NCBI GenBank assembly: GCA_017520505.1
Contig: JAFXFN010000018.1
Location: 1 to 64,000, forward strand
DNA: 64,000 nucleotides
Origin: Clostridia bacterium
Lineage (GTDB): Bacteria > Bacillota > Clostridia > Oscillospirales > CAG-272
Direction of reading: 5' to 3'
Part shown: positions 34,147-43,473 of the stretch, piece after piece
How the letters are laid out: every line of letters starts with the position of its first letter
Position numbering within the stretch: the stretch's first letter is position 1
Position numbers and translations under genes: made by a program
The notes under the pieces: model-generated
What the model was told of the DNA's origin: nothing
Seen by the model: the letters and a program-made list of their open reading frames with translations, nothing else
Database searches by the model: none

Positions 34147-35643
34147 TCAATCAAGCGGTTTCATTGTGGGGAACAAAAGAACATCGCGAATTGAATAGCT
34201 GTCTGTCAAGAGCATAACAAGTCTGTCAACGCCGAATCCAAGACCGCCTGTGGGGGGCATACCGTATTCGAGTGCCATAAGGAAGTCTTCATCAACCTCT
34301 GCATTTGCGCCTGTTGCACGCTTCGCCGCAACCTGACGTTCAAAACGGTCACGCTGGTCAATCGGGTCATTAAGCTCAGAAAAGGCATTACCCATTTCAC
34401 GTGCGTAAATAAAGAACTCAAAGCGTTCTGTAAACACAGGATCTTCGGGCTTTCTCTTTGCAAGGGGAGAAATTTCAACGGGATAGTCGTAAATAAACGT
34501 AGGCTGAATAAGCTTATCTTCAACATATTCATCAAAGAATGCCGCAAGAACGTCACCCTTTGTTGCGCCTTCTTCAATTTCAACGCCTCTTGCCTTTGCT
34601 CTTGCACGTGCGTCCTCGTCAGATGTCCATTCATAATAGTCTTCACCTGAATACATCTTAACAGATTCCGCCATTGTAAGGCGCTGCCACGGAGATGCCA
34701 TATTGATCTCAGTTCCCTGATATGTTATAACATCGCTTCCGCATATCTTTTTTGTGATATGAACGTAAAGCTCCTCAACGAGGTCCATTATTTCGTGGTA
34801 GTCTGCATAAGCCTGGTAAAGCTCAATAGATGTAAATTCGGGGTTATGCTTGATATCCATACCCTCGTTTCGGAAGATTCTGCCGACCTCATAAACTTTA
34901 TTAAAGCCGCCGACAATAAGACGCTTTAAGTAAAGCTCTGTTTCGATACGGAGATACATATCGATATCAAGTGCATTGTGATGCGTTACAAAAGGACGTG
35001 CTGATGCACCGATCTCAAGTGTGTGAAGAACGGGTGTATCAACCTCAAGAAATCCTTTTTCATCAAGGAAAGCGCGAAGCTCTCTTATGATCTGCGAACG
35101 CTTCACAAATGTATCCTTAACCTCGGGGTTAACTATAAGGTCAACATAACGTCTTCTGTAACGTGTATCCTGATCCTTAAGTCCATGCCATTTTTCGGGA
35201 AGCGGAAGAAGTGATTTTGTCAGAAGCTCAAGCTTCTTTGCGTGAATGGATATTTCACCGCGTCTTGTTCTGAAAACAAAGCCCTCAATACCGATAATGT
35301 CACCGATATCCCACTTCTTATATCCCTCAAATACTTCTTCGCCTACATCATCTATTTTAATATATGTCTGAATTCTGCCTGTTGAATCTGCAACATCGAT
35401 AAAGTTCGCTTTACCCATATCACGTCTTGACATAATTCTTCCGGCAATTCTTACTGTCTGATTTTCATATTCTTCAAATTTTTCTTTTATAGTTGCCGCT
35501 TCTGCAGTAACATCGTATTTTGTTACCTCAAACGGATTCTTTCCGTCATTCTTAAGTGCATCAAGCTTTGCTCTTCTGATTGCAAGCTCTGACGACACAT
35601 CAATTTCATTTGCCTGTTCAGCGGTGTTCAATTCCTCGCTCAT
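34147..35643 (-). CDS. lysS: Lysine--tRNA ligase, class II
   Basis: Charges tRNA-Lys. The 498-residue protein has an N-terminal OB-fold anticodon-binding domain (about 55-165; AGRIMSRRDMGKANFIDV) and a class II core with motif 2 FRNEGMDIKHNPEFTSIELY and motif 3 GLGFGVDRLVMLL. Length is typical. greA lies 16 nt upstream, a pairing common in Firmicutes. No T-box leader is present. Confidence 0.97.
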   Translation of the reverse strand: MSEELNTAEQANEIDVSSELAIRRAKLDALKNDGKNPFEVTKYDVTAEAATIKEKFEEYENQTVRIAGRIMSRRDMGKANFIDVADSTGRIQTYIKIDDVGEEVFEGYKKWDIGDIIGIEGFVFRTRRGEISIHAKKLELLTKSLLPLPEKWHGLKDQDTRYRRRYVDLIVNPEVKDTFVKRSQIIRELRAFLDEKGFLEVDTPVLHTLEIGASARPFVTHHNALDIDMYLRIETELYLKRLIVGGFNKVYEVGRIFRNEGMDIKHNPEFTSIELYQAYADYHEIMDLVEELYVHITKKICGSDVITYQGTEINMASPWQRLTMAESVKMYSGEDYYEWTSDEDARARAKARGVEIEEGATKGDVLAAFFDEYVEDKLIQPTFIYDYPVEISPLAKRKPEDPVFTERFEFFIYAREMGNAFSELNDPIDQRDRFERQVAAKRATGANAEVDEDFLMALEYGMPPTGGLGFGVDRLVMLLTDSYSIRDVLLFPTMKPLD

Positions 35644-35659
35644 TTTGAAAAACTCCTTT

Positions 35660-36136
35660 TTATTTGCTTATATCAAGAATAACTATCTGTATGTCACCCT
35701 TGGGAAGACGTACTGTAACATTATCTCCGACCTTTGCACCGATAATAGCCTTACCGATAGGTGAGCTGTCGGATATTTTATTCTGGAAAGGATCGGCTTC
35801 TGTAGAACCGACAAGATAATATTCAATAATATCATCAAAGTTAAGATTGTGTATCTTGACCTTTGCGCCGACATTAACTCTGTCAGTTGTGATATCGTTT
35901 TCGGAAACGACCTTCATTCTTGAAAGCTTATCCTCAAGCTCTGCTATCTGTGCTTCAACCTGAGCCTGCTCTGTTCTTGCGGCATCATACTCAGCATTTT
36001 CTGACAAGTCGCCGAATGAACGTGCAACCTTAACACTTTCTCTTACTTCATTTCTTTTTGTGGTTCTGAGGTATTCAAGCTCCTCAGTAAGTTTTTTGTA
36101 ACCTTCTTCGGTTATTGTAATAATATTCTCAGCCAT
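35660..36136 (-). CDS. greA: Transcription elongation factor GreA
   Basis: Stimulates transcript cleavage by backtracked RNA polymerase. The 158 residues show the N-terminal coiled coil (about 8-75) with the tip segment SENAEYDAARTEQ holding the key acidic residues, and the C-terminal FKBP-like domain ending SPIGKAIIGAKVGDNVTVRLP. It is 16 nt from lysS and 20 nt from the S41 peptidase gene. Confidence 0.96.
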   Translation of the reverse strand: MAENIITITEEGYKKLTEELEYLRTTKRNEVRESVKVARSFGDLSENAEYDAARTEQAQVEAQIAELEDKLSRMKVVSENDITTDRVNVGAKVKIHNLNFDDIIEYYLVGSTEADPFQNKISDSSPIGKAIIGAKVGDNVTVRLPKGDIQIVILDISK

Positions 36137-36156
36137 TATTTATTTCCTCTTTTCTA

Positions 36157-37479
36157 TTATTTTTTCAAAAGTTCTAATGCGTACTGTAATTGAGCATCGT
36201 CTTCGGGAGCAAGCTTATACAAACTTACACGGGATGCTTCGTAAGAAAGGCTTACCTTATAGTCCGGAGTTATACCTTTACCGTCAAAATTATCTGAAAC
36301 AGGCGGATAATATAAAGCATTTGAAACATAGATATAAGATCCGTCACTGAGCTTAAAAGGTGATGTAACAGAACCCTTTCCGTGAGTTTTTTCACCAACC
36401 GATACCGCCTTTTTGTAATCCATAAGAGCAGATGTAAACAACTCCGCCGCTGATCCTGTACCGCTGTTGACAAGAATTACCATTGGCATATCGACGCAAG
36501 AATTATCCGAATTGAATACTTCCTCATTACCCTTTTTGTCTTTAATCGTAAACATAACACCCTTGGGCAAAAGGTAATCAAGAGTTTTTTGAATAGATAC
36601 AAGCAATCCGCCGCTGTTATCGCGCACATCGAAAATCAAGCTTTCTGCGCCTTGGCTTTTAAGCTCCACAACAGCATCTTTCAATTCGGCGGTAGTATCG
36701 CTGTAAAAATTGGATATTTTAATATATCCGACCTTATCCATAAGTCTATAATCGACTGTAGATACAACATATTCACTGCGTGTAACCGAAATATCCTTGG
36801 TTACAGCAGAATCACTCTTTCTGACAGTCAAAGCCACATTCTTACCGATATCGCCGAGCATAAGATCTACAGCTTTATTATATCCCACCTCTGAAACCTT
36901 AGTTCCATCAACGGAAAATATACGGTCACCGACTTCTATACCTGCTTTATCAGCAGGACTTTCATCATATACTTTATAAACCTCAATGGCATTTTCATCA
37001 GCATCAAATCCCACGATCACACCGATCCCAACGGATTTATCATTCAGCTGATCAATATACGCCTGATACTCTTCAGGGGAATAATACGCACCGTATCTGT
37101 CGCCCGTACCGTATATATATCCTCTTATAAGACCGTCAGCAATATCGTCGTCTGTAAAATCATATATAAAATTCTCTTTATATATTTGGTTTATTTCATT
37201 CAGCTTTGAATTCGACATACCGTTTGACAAAAGGCTGTTTATTTCCCTTTTGTACATCTGACCTACAGCAAGATAAGTTATCTGAAAGACAAGCACACCT
37301 GTAAGTATAACGAGGAGTGCTGCCATAAGATACGATACAGTGCGCTTCTTCTTTGGAAGAGTGCGCACTTCGTATTCACAAAAATCCTCACCGCTGTTGC
37401 CGGTATCACCGTCATTTATTACTTCGTCACCATCAGAAACGCTGTCAAAATCTTCTGCTATATTTTCATTTTCGTCCAT
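36157..37479 (-). CDS. S41 family C-terminal processing peptidase (CtpA-like)
   Basis: Membrane-anchored serine protease of about 440 residues. After an acidic cytosolic N-terminus (1-40) comes one membrane helix (about 45-68), a PDZ domain (about 145-215; YDESPADKAGIEVGDRIFSVDG), and the S41 core with the Ser-Lys dyad: Ser in NSGTGSAAELFTSAL and Lys in GEKTHGKGSVT. CtpA/CtpB homologs process envelope or sporulation proteins. Sitting directly after the M23 hydrolase, it may control that enzyme or FtsX turnover; this is inference. The start is uncertain among TTG 37488, GTG 37485 and ATG 37479. Confidence 0.92.
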   Translation of the reverse strand: MDENENIAEDFDSVSDGDEVINDGDTGNSGEDFCEYEVRTLPKKKRTVSYLMAALLVILTGVLVFQITYLAVGQMYKREINSLLSNGMSNSKLNEINQIYKENFIYDFTDDDIADGLIRGYIYGTGDRYGAYYSPEEYQAYIDQLNDKSVGIGVIVGFDADENAIEVYKVYDESPADKAGIEVGDRIFSVDGTKVSEVGYNKAVDLMLGDIGKNVALTVRKSDSAVTKDISVTRSEYVVSTVDYRLMDKVGYIKISNFYSDTTAELKDAVVELKSQGAESLIFDVRDNSGGLLVSIQKTLDYLLPKGVMFTIKDKKGNEEVFNSDNSCVDMPMVILVNSGTGSAAELFTSALMDYKKAVSVGEKTHGKGSVTSPFKLSDGSYIYVSNALYYPPVSDNFDGKGITPDYKVSLSYEASRVSLYKLAPEDDAQLQYALELLKK

Positions 37480-37515
37480 AAACACCAATTTCCTTTTTTC
37501 TTATTACAAACCATT

Positions 37516-37537
37516 CGGGCAAGCTATCGCCTGCCCG
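37516..37537 (-). terminator. Hairpin between M23 hydrolase and S41 protease genes
   Basis: CGGGCA (37516-37521) pairs with TGCCCG (37532-37537). Leftward there is no immediate T-run, so it may be a weak attenuator or RNA-processing site rather than a full stop. Confidence 0.35.
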
Positions 37538-37553
37538 CAGTGTTATTGTATGC

Positions 37554-38969
37554 TCAAGCATTAAAGTATTTTTTAAGCTTTGAAAAAAGTGTCGGGTAAA
37601 AGTCAACGGGATTTACGTAATCACCCTTGGGATTGATTACCGAAAAATGAAGATGATTTCCTGTGGATTTACCTGTAGTACCGATCAAAGCAATTATTTT
37701 ACCTTGTGCCACTCTGTCACCAACATTTACGAGAAGCTTTGAAGCGTGTGCGTAAAGCGTTTTGTAGCCGTTATCGTGAAGAATTACAACATAATTGCCG
37801 TATGAGCTGTGACGTTTTGATATAAGCACCGTACCATCATCTACAGCATAAATATTGTTGCCTGCGGCAAGCGCCAAGTCAATACCGTTGTGATAAACCG
37901 TAGCACCGCTTCCGAACGGATCGGGACGCCAAGCAAACGGACTTGTCCATTTGCCGAGATTATAATCAACGGGCCATTGCCAATCGCCCTCCTTGACAAT
38001 ATTCGATGAAGATGATGAACTGCCGCTATTACCGCTGCTGCTTCCGCCGCCTTGCTGTTGCTGCTGTTCCTGCTTCTTTTTCTCTTCCTCTTCTTGTCTT
38101 TTAAGCTCTTCTTCAGCTCGTTTTTGTTCTTCCAACTGTTTTTCAAGCTCTTCTTTTGTTTGAACCTGATTATTTTTCTTATCTACCAATGCCTGAATCT
38201 CATCGAGGACATCAGCCTCTGCCTTTTTCATCTCCTCTTCAAGCGCAAGAGCCTTTTCTTCATCCTTCATCAGCTGGAGAATATAGCCTGCCGCCTCTGA
38301 GGACAATTTGGAAACATTTTCCTTTGTTTCATCAAGAGCAGCAAAATTTTCGCTGTTCAAGGCATACATTTTTTCAAGATCGCTTACTTGGCTCTTGTAT
38401 GTAGCAATAAGATTTTCCGTACTGTCAAGCAAATACTGCTCATAATCAAGTATACTGCCTATATACTGAACATTGAGTATAAAGTCTGAAATGGAGCGTG
38501 AAGTCAAAAGTATTTCAATATACTTTAATTTTGTTGAGCCCTGCTCATAGTTGTTCCTGAAAAACTCAATAAACAAAGCCTCTTTTTCTTCAAGCTCTTT
38601 CTTTGTAGACTCTATCATCTCTGTTTTCAAAGCGATATCGTTTTGACACTGAAATATTATATTTTCAGTTGTTATTATTTCTTCTGTCAAGTATTCGATC
38701 TGCATATCAAGAAGAAGCTTCAGATCTTCAACCTTTGCGGTTTCCTTTTCAAGCTGTTTAAGCTGTTCTGCAATCTCCTTCTGCTTATCACGTATCTCGT
38801 TTCTGTTTCCGTTCAAGCGGTTTATTTCAGCCTGTGTGCTGGCAATTTGTGAATTCATATTGTTGATATCGCTTTGCGATACCTTTTTAGCACTTGCGGA
38901 AAGAATGCCTGTGAAAAGCATCGTCAGCGTAAGAACCAAAGCGAATACTCTTTTTAATGCCAATTTCAT
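37554..38969 (-). CDS. Coiled-coil M23 peptidoglycan hydrolase (EnvC/PcsB-like)
   Basis: A 471-residue exported protein: signal peptide (1-27, ending LSASAKK), long coiled coil (about 30-300) rich in Glu/Gln/Lys, a poly-Gln/Gly-Ser linker (about 300-325), and a C-terminal M23 (LytM) domain with zinc ligands in HNGIDLA and HLHFSV. This layout matches amidase activators and hydrolases that FtsEX controls (EnvC; RipC-like proteins; coiled-coil PcsB and CwlO carry other catalytic domains). Both LytM zinc motifs look intact, suggesting an active endopeptidase. It sits 21 nt after ftsX, which strongly suggests it is the FtsEX-regulated hydrolase. Confidence 0.92.
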   Translation of the reverse strand: MKLALKRVFALVLTLTMLFTGILSASAKKVSQSDINNMNSQIASTQAEINRLNGNRNEIRDKQKEIAEQLKQLEKETAKVEDLKLLLDMQIEYLTEEIITTENIIFQCQNDIALKTEMIESTKKELEEKEALFIEFFRNNYEQGSTKLKYIEILLTSRSISDFILNVQYIGSILDYEQYLLDSTENLIATYKSQVSDLEKMYALNSENFAALDETKENVSKLSSEAAGYILQLMKDEEKALALEEEMKKAEADVLDEIQALVDKKNNQVQTKEELEKQLEEQKRAEEELKRQEEEEKKKQEQQQQQGGGSSSGNSGSSSSSSNIVKEGDWQWPVDYNLGKWTSPFAWRPDPFGSGATVYHNGIDLALAAGNNIYAVDDGTVLISKRHSSYGNYVVILHDNGYKTLYAHASKLLVNVGDRVAQGKIIALIGTTGKSTGNHLHFSVINPKGDYVNPVDFYPTLFSKLKKYFNA

Positions 38970-38990
38970 ATATTATCTCCTTTAGAATTA

Positions 38991-40802
38991 TCACACCTTG
39001 ACTTTTTTAGCAAGTGTGACCTTGCATCCTATATAGCATGTAAGAAGCGCTACTGCAAGGAATGCGATCAACGTCGGGAGCCATACCTCAGAAAACGGCG
39101 CAACGCTTATAAACGATGCAACTTCTTCTCCCGAATTTAAAAGTATTTTACATAAATAACCGTACAGTCCGTACTGAACACCGTAAGAAATTACAGTTGC
39201 AATAAGTCCGATAAACAGCGACTCAAGCACGAACGGGAATGATATGAAGAAGCTTGTAGCACCTACATATCTCATTACAAGCACTTCTTTTTCTCTTGTT
39301 GATACCGCCATACTTATCGTAAATGCAATTATAACAAGCGAAACGAAGATGAGTGCAAGCATAAAGCCTGCAAAAATTATCATTATTGTATCCTTGAGAT
39401 TCTGAAGTGACTGCGCTGCATCCGCCGCATCCTTGACGCTACGGATACCTTCTATAGCAGAAAGTCTGTCACGAAGCTCCGTTATGCCGTTTATATCCTT
39501 ATATACGACCTTAAACGCATCAGAAAGAGGATTCTGATCGCGAACAGATGCGCCGCCGCTTGTTTCGGCATCAGTTACGGGTGTCGTTTCAGATTCAGTA
39601 ACATTTTCGGTATCAACGACAGCTTCAGTATCAACAGTTTCCGCATCGGTAACTACCGATTGATCTGTCGATGTTTCTTCATCAACTGTTTCATTATCGG
39701 AAACAAGCGACATAATGTTTTCGATCTTTTCATACTCTGCCAAGGATTCATCATCAAAATCAATTGAAGTGAGTGAATTGATATCGGAAATTGCAGAAGT
39801 ATATGTAATTTCCAATTCGATCGGCTGCTCTTCATTCGATACTGAAATCTTCAAATTAAAGCTTTCACTCGTAATGTCGCCATGAGGATTGATAATGACC
39901 TTCGCATCTCCGGAGATCTCAGGTGTCTTTCCTTCCGGAATAACACTTGAAAGATCAAATGCTTTTATTACAGCTTCGGGTGCGATACCATTCATTATAA
40001 CGGCAATATTTTCTTCCGCCTGAACAGCATCGAAATCTGCAAAATCAGTCAACCAAGCCATCTTCGAGAGTTCCGTGCAGTCAAGTGAATTAAACTCATC
40101 AGCACTTATTTCACCACAACAAGGCGACTCGCCGTTAATATAAAGCGTACCATCCTTGTAGTATTTAGCATCAGCGAGCTGATCTCCCATTTTGCTTTCC
40201 ATAAAAAACTGCACACTGTCACCGTCGGAAATAAGCTTCTCAATTCCGTTAATACGAATTTCACTATCAAGCATTTTCATAATTATAATTGATTGATAGG
40301 TATAGCTTTTATAGTCTTTTCTCTTTGAAATGGCATCTAAAACGATTTTTTTGCCATTTGAAGCATCATTTTCGGGATCTTCCTTCGGCGCTTCCGGGCC
40401 TGCAACAACCGTTGTATCCTCTGCTTCATCCTTTGAAGATGAATTTGTTTTTTCAAAATATTCAAGTATCTGCGGGAAAGCCGCATACTGCTTTATCTGT
40501 TCTGCGAACGCTTCTTCTTTTGAAACAAATGTTATACTCTCAACATTGTTCAATCCCTTAATGGCTTCTTCTATTTCTTTTTCTTTTCCGTCCTCAAGAT
40601 CGTAATCACACATACATACGATTTCATTAAGTCCGTCAAGCTCATTAAGATTGACGTATATGTTATATACAAGTAATCCGAATGATCCTATTACGAGCAG
40701 ACACAAAGACAACGTCAGAATAGAAGCAGCGGACATAAATCCGTTTCTTACAAGGCTGCGCAAGCTTTTCTGCGTGAAATATTTAAAGCTGTACTTACGC
40801 AT
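38991..40802 (-). CDS. ftsX: Cell division protein FtsX with a large extracellular insertion
   Basis: Membrane partner of the FtsE ATPase; transmits ATP hydrolysis to extracellular peptidoglycan hydrolases. The core is normal: first membrane helix (about 25-48), start of the extracellular domain with FVSKEEAFAEQIKQY (92-106), then NPLSDAFKVVYKD (424-436) and three C-terminal helices (about 475-500, 520-545, 573-593). Typical FtsX is about 300 residues; this one is 603. The extra 300 residues (about 118-420) lie inside the extracellular domain and hold a beta-rich module (for example DAKYYKDGTLYINGESP, 211-227) plus a Thr/Glu-rich tether (370-415). ftsE overlaps it by 8 nt. Confidence 0.93.
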   Translation of the reverse strand: MRKYSFKYFTQKSLRSLVRNGFMSAASILTLSLCLLVIGSFGLLVYNIYVNLNELDGLNEIVCMCDYDLEDGKEKEIEEAIKGLNNVESITFVSKEEAFAEQIKQYAAFPQILEYFEKTNSSSKDEAEDTTVVAGPEAPKEDPENDASNGKKIVLDAISKRKDYKSYTYQSIIIMKMLDSEIRINGIEKLISDGDSVQFFMESKMGDQLADAKYYKDGTLYINGESPCCGEISADEFNSLDCTELSKMAWLTDFADFDAVQAEENIAVIMNGIAPEAVIKAFDLSSVIPEGKTPEISGDAKVIINPHGDITSESFNLKISVSNEEQPIELEITYTSAISDINSLTSIDFDDESLAEYEKIENIMSLVSDNETVDEETSTDQSVVTDAETVDTEAVVDTENVTESETTPVTDAETSGGASVRDQNPLSDAFKVVYKDINGITELRDRLSAIEGIRSVKDAADAAQSLQNLKDTIMIIFAGFMLALIFVSLVIIAFTISMAVSTREKEVLVMRYVGATSFFISFPFVLESLFIGLIATVISYGVQYGLYGYLCKILLNSGEEVASFISVAPFSEVWLPTLIAFLAVALLTCYIGCKVTLAKKVKV

Positions 40803-41475
40803 TGAACATTCCCCCTATTCTGTCTTCCTTAATAACACCATCCTCGATAACTACAACACGCTTCTGGAAAAAGTCAACAAGATTTTTATCGTGTGTTATA
40901 ACAATAACGGTTCGTCCACCTTGATTCAACTGTATGAGCAGATTCATTATATCAAGACTCATACGAGGGTCAACGTTGGCTGTAGGTTCATCGGCAATTA
41001 TTATTTTAGGGTTATTGGCAAGAGCTCTCGCCAAAGAAACTCTCTGTTGTTCACCGCCGGAAAGCTCTGTGGGGAAATTATCACTTCTTTCACTGAGTCC
41101 GAGAAGTGAAAGTAATTTGGGAACACGTTTTTTTATTGCGCTGTTAGGCTCGCCTATCGCACGCATTGCAAAAGCAACATTTTCATAAACCGTGCTTTTT
41201 TCAAAGAGCTTAAAATCCTGAAATACGATACCCATATTACGTCTGTAATACGGTATTTTACGGCTTTTAAGCGAATTCAGATCATAGTCGTCTACCTCGA
41301 TCGAGCCCTCGGTCGGTTCTTCCTCACAAAGCAACAGCTTGAGAAGCGTTGATTTACCTGCGCCTGAATGGCCAACGATAAAAACAAAGCTCTCATCCTC
41401 GATGGTAAGATTTATATTTTTCAGTGCCACGGTACCGTTTCCGTAAACCTTTGACACATTGTTGAATTTTATCAT
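40795..41475 (-). CDS. ftsE: Cell division ATP-binding protein FtsE
   Basis: Cytosolic ABC ATPase (226 aa) paired with FtsX. Walker A GHSGAGKSTLL (about 36-46), signature LSGGEQQRVSLARAL, Walker B IIIADEPTANVD and switch His in VITHD are all intact, so it should hydrolyse ATP. It overlaps ftsX by 8 nt and lies 27 nt after the PucR-type regulator gene. Confidence 0.96.
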   Translation of the reverse strand: MIKFNNVSKVYGNGTVALKNINLTIEDESFVFIVGHSGAGKSTLLKLLLCEEEPTEGSIEVDDYDLNSLKSRKIPYYRRNMGIVFQDFKLFEKSTVYENVAFAMRAIGEPNSAIKKRVPKLLSLLGLSERSDNFPTELSGGEQQRVSLARALANNPKIIIADEPTANVDPRMSLDIMNLLIQLNQGGRTVIVITHDKNLVDFFQKRVVVIEDGVIKEDRIGGMFNA

Positions 41476-41502
41476 ATTAATTTCCTTTATCTAAAGGACA
41501 AA

Positions 41503-42594
41503 TCAGAATTTTGCGGGTTTACTCGTGAGATATTTCTGAACCATAAGCGCAACCTTAAAGGTTATGGCGTGTTCGAATTCACGCAGATCAAGTCCTGTAA
41601 TCTTTCTGATCTTGTCAAGCCTGTAAACGAGTGTATTTCTGTGTACAAAAAGCTTTCTTGATGTCTCGGAAACATTCAGATTGTTTTCGAAAAATGCTTG
41701 GATAGTCATAAGAGTTTCTCTGTCTATGCTTTCAATAGAGCCCTTTTTAAACACTTCATTCAAAAACATTTCGCAAAGAGTTGTAGGAAGCTGATAAATA
41801 AGTCTTCCTATACCGAGATTTTCATACGCAATTATATTTTTTTCGGTGTCAAATACCTTTCCAACTTCAAGGGCAACCTGCGCTTCCTTGAATGAACGTG
41901 CAAGATCCTTGACATTGTCTGCTGCTGTACCGATACCGATAGCAACCTTTGCAAAAAACTCAGATGATAGCATATCATAAATAGATTTTGCAAGCTTTAA
42001 CACCTCAGCCGATTCATAGCCGGGTTTCATTTCTTTAACAAGAACTATATCACGCTCGCCAACGCTGATAACAAAATCCTTATTCTTGTCGGGATACATG
42101 CTTGCAATCATATCAAACGGCACCGTATCCGTCGGTGAAAGGAATTTTATAAGTATTGCCACACGTGTAACTTCTGTCGAAAAATGAAGTTCCTTTGACT
42201 TTATGTAAATATCACTCGGTAATATATTGTCAAGGATTATATTTTTGATAAATGAAGCTTTATCGTATTTTTCGTCGTATAAGTTCTTTATATTGGCAAG
42301 TGAGATAGCAAGCAGTGAAGATATTCTGTCTGACATCTTATCCTCACCCTCTACAAAAACGATATATTCTGCTTTTGCCGAATTTTCAATGGGTCTGTAT
42401 GTGTAACCCTTTGAGTAAACAACATCGGCGGTATATGCAAGCTCGTCTTTTATCCCCTGGCGAGTTTCACCTATTTTTGTAAGATCCGAACAAGATATGA
42501 TCACGCCGTTATCATCGATAACGCCGATGACACGATCAACCGCATCCTTCATTTGATGAATTATGCTTTGAAATAGTCGGTTCGACATATACAC
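41503..42594 (-). CDS. PucR/CdaR family transcriptional regulator
   Basis: A 363-residue regulator. The N-terminal part (about 1-130) matches the sugar-diacid recognition type sensor (IGVIDDNGVIISCSD near 20-34), the middle is a degenerate GGDEF-like region (VAIGIGTAADNVKDLARSFKEA), and the C-terminal helix-turn-helix has the typical FFENNLNVSETSRKLFVHRNTLVYRLDKI. The ligand is unknown. It has its own promoter (42646-42674) and no terminator before ftsE, so it appears to head the ftsEX/hydrolase operon; control of that operon is a guess from position. Confidence 0.87.
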   Translation of the reverse strand: MYMSNRLFQSIIHQMKDAVDRVIGVIDDNGVIISCSDLTKIGETRQGIKDELAYTADVVYSKGYTYRPIENSAKAEYIVFVEGEDKMSDRISSLLAISLANIKNLYDEKYDKASFIKNIILDNILPSDIYIKSKELHFSTEVTRVAILIKFLSPTDTVPFDMIASMYPDKNKDFVISVGERDIVLVKEMKPGYESAEVLKLAKSIYDMLSSEFFAKVAIGIGTAADNVKDLARSFKEAQVALEVGKVFDTEKNIIAYENLGIGRLIYQLPTTLCEMFLNEVFKKGSIESIDRETLMTIQAFFENNLNVSETSRKLFVHRNTLVYRLDKIRKITGLDLREFEHAITFKVALMVQKYLTSKPAKF

Positions 42595-42645
42595 CTCCGC
42601 AAATAGCGATTAATTTGTTTGCACGATTTATCGTACTTATACAAT

Positions 42646-42674
42646 ATTATAAGCTATTTTTTGTAACATTTCAA
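42646..42674 (-). promoter_or_regulatory. Promoter of the PucR-type gene and ftsEX operon
   Basis: Leftward: -35 TTGAAA (42669-42674), 17-nt spacer, -10 TATAAT (42646-42651). A dyad CGAT-TTA-TCG near 42624-42632 lies just downstream. Confidence 0.8.
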
Positions 42675-42750
42675 CATACATTTAAAAATTTTATATAAAT
42701 TTTTGCTCTTTTTTAGTCATAATTTATAAAAATATGTACAAGAAATCACT

Positions 42751-43473
42751 TTACAGATCAAATTCGTACATAAGACACGAAAGAACAAAAAGCGGTGCTG
42801 TTTCACATCTGAGTATTCTCTTTCCGAGTGTTACGGAAAGTGCTCCGCCTTTTTCAGCCTCCTCGGCTTCTTCTGACGTATATCCGCCTTCAGGTCCTAC
42901 GAAAACAGATATTTCATTAAAGCGTCTGTCTTTGACAGCTTCTTTCAATGAAAGTCCTTTTTCAAGCTCGTAGCAAAACAGCTTTTGCCCTTCCGCTGTC
43001 GAAAGAGCTGTCTTTATATCCACCGGCGGATTGATTTTCGGAATGATTCCACGTCCGCTTTGTTTTGCCGCAGATTCTGCAATTTTTGAAAAGCGCTCAA
43101 CCTTTTTAACAGCATCCTTGCCATCGTATTTCACAATGCACCGTTTGCTGTTAACGAGCGTTATATCGTGAACACCAATTTCTGTCGCTTTCTGTATTAT
43201 AAGATCGAGCTTATCGCCTTTTGCAAGCGACTGGTAAAGATGAATTCTGACACTCGGCTCAACTGCGGCAATATTCATATCGATTATTTTAGCAGTTACA
43301 GATTCGGGAGTGATAGAAACAATCTCACAAGTGTATTCACGCATCTGCTCGTCACACACAGTTATTTTATCACCGGGACGGCTGCGAAGTGAGACACCGA
43401 TGTGCACGCAGTCATCACCCGTGATCGTCACCGTATCCGTCGTTATATCCTTCGAGGAAACAAAGAATCTCAT
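42751..43473 (-). CDS. rsmE: 16S rRNA (uracil(1498)-N3)-methyltransferase
   Basis: SPOUT methyltransferase that modifies U1498 of 16S rRNA. The 240 residues show a PUA-like N-terminal domain (MRFFVSSKDI...), the basic LYQSLAKGDKLDLIIQKATEIGV stretch split around residue 95, and the C-terminal knot with VFVGPEGGYTSEEAEEA and LGKRILRCETAPLFVLS. It abuts the XRE/cupin regulator gene (stop and start overlap by 1 nt). Confidence 0.95.
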   Translation of the reverse strand: MRFFVSSKDITTDTVTITGDDCVHIGVSLRSRPGDKITVCDEQMREYTCEIVSITPESVTAKIIDMNIAAVEPSVRIHLYQSLAKGDKLDLIIQKATEIGVHDITLVNSKRCIVKYDGKDAVKKVERFSKIAESAAKQSGRGIIPKINPPVDIKTALSTAEGQKLFCYELEKGLSLKEAVKDRRFNEISVFVGPEGGYTSEEAEEAEKGGALSVTLGKRILRCETAPLFVLSCLMYEFDL

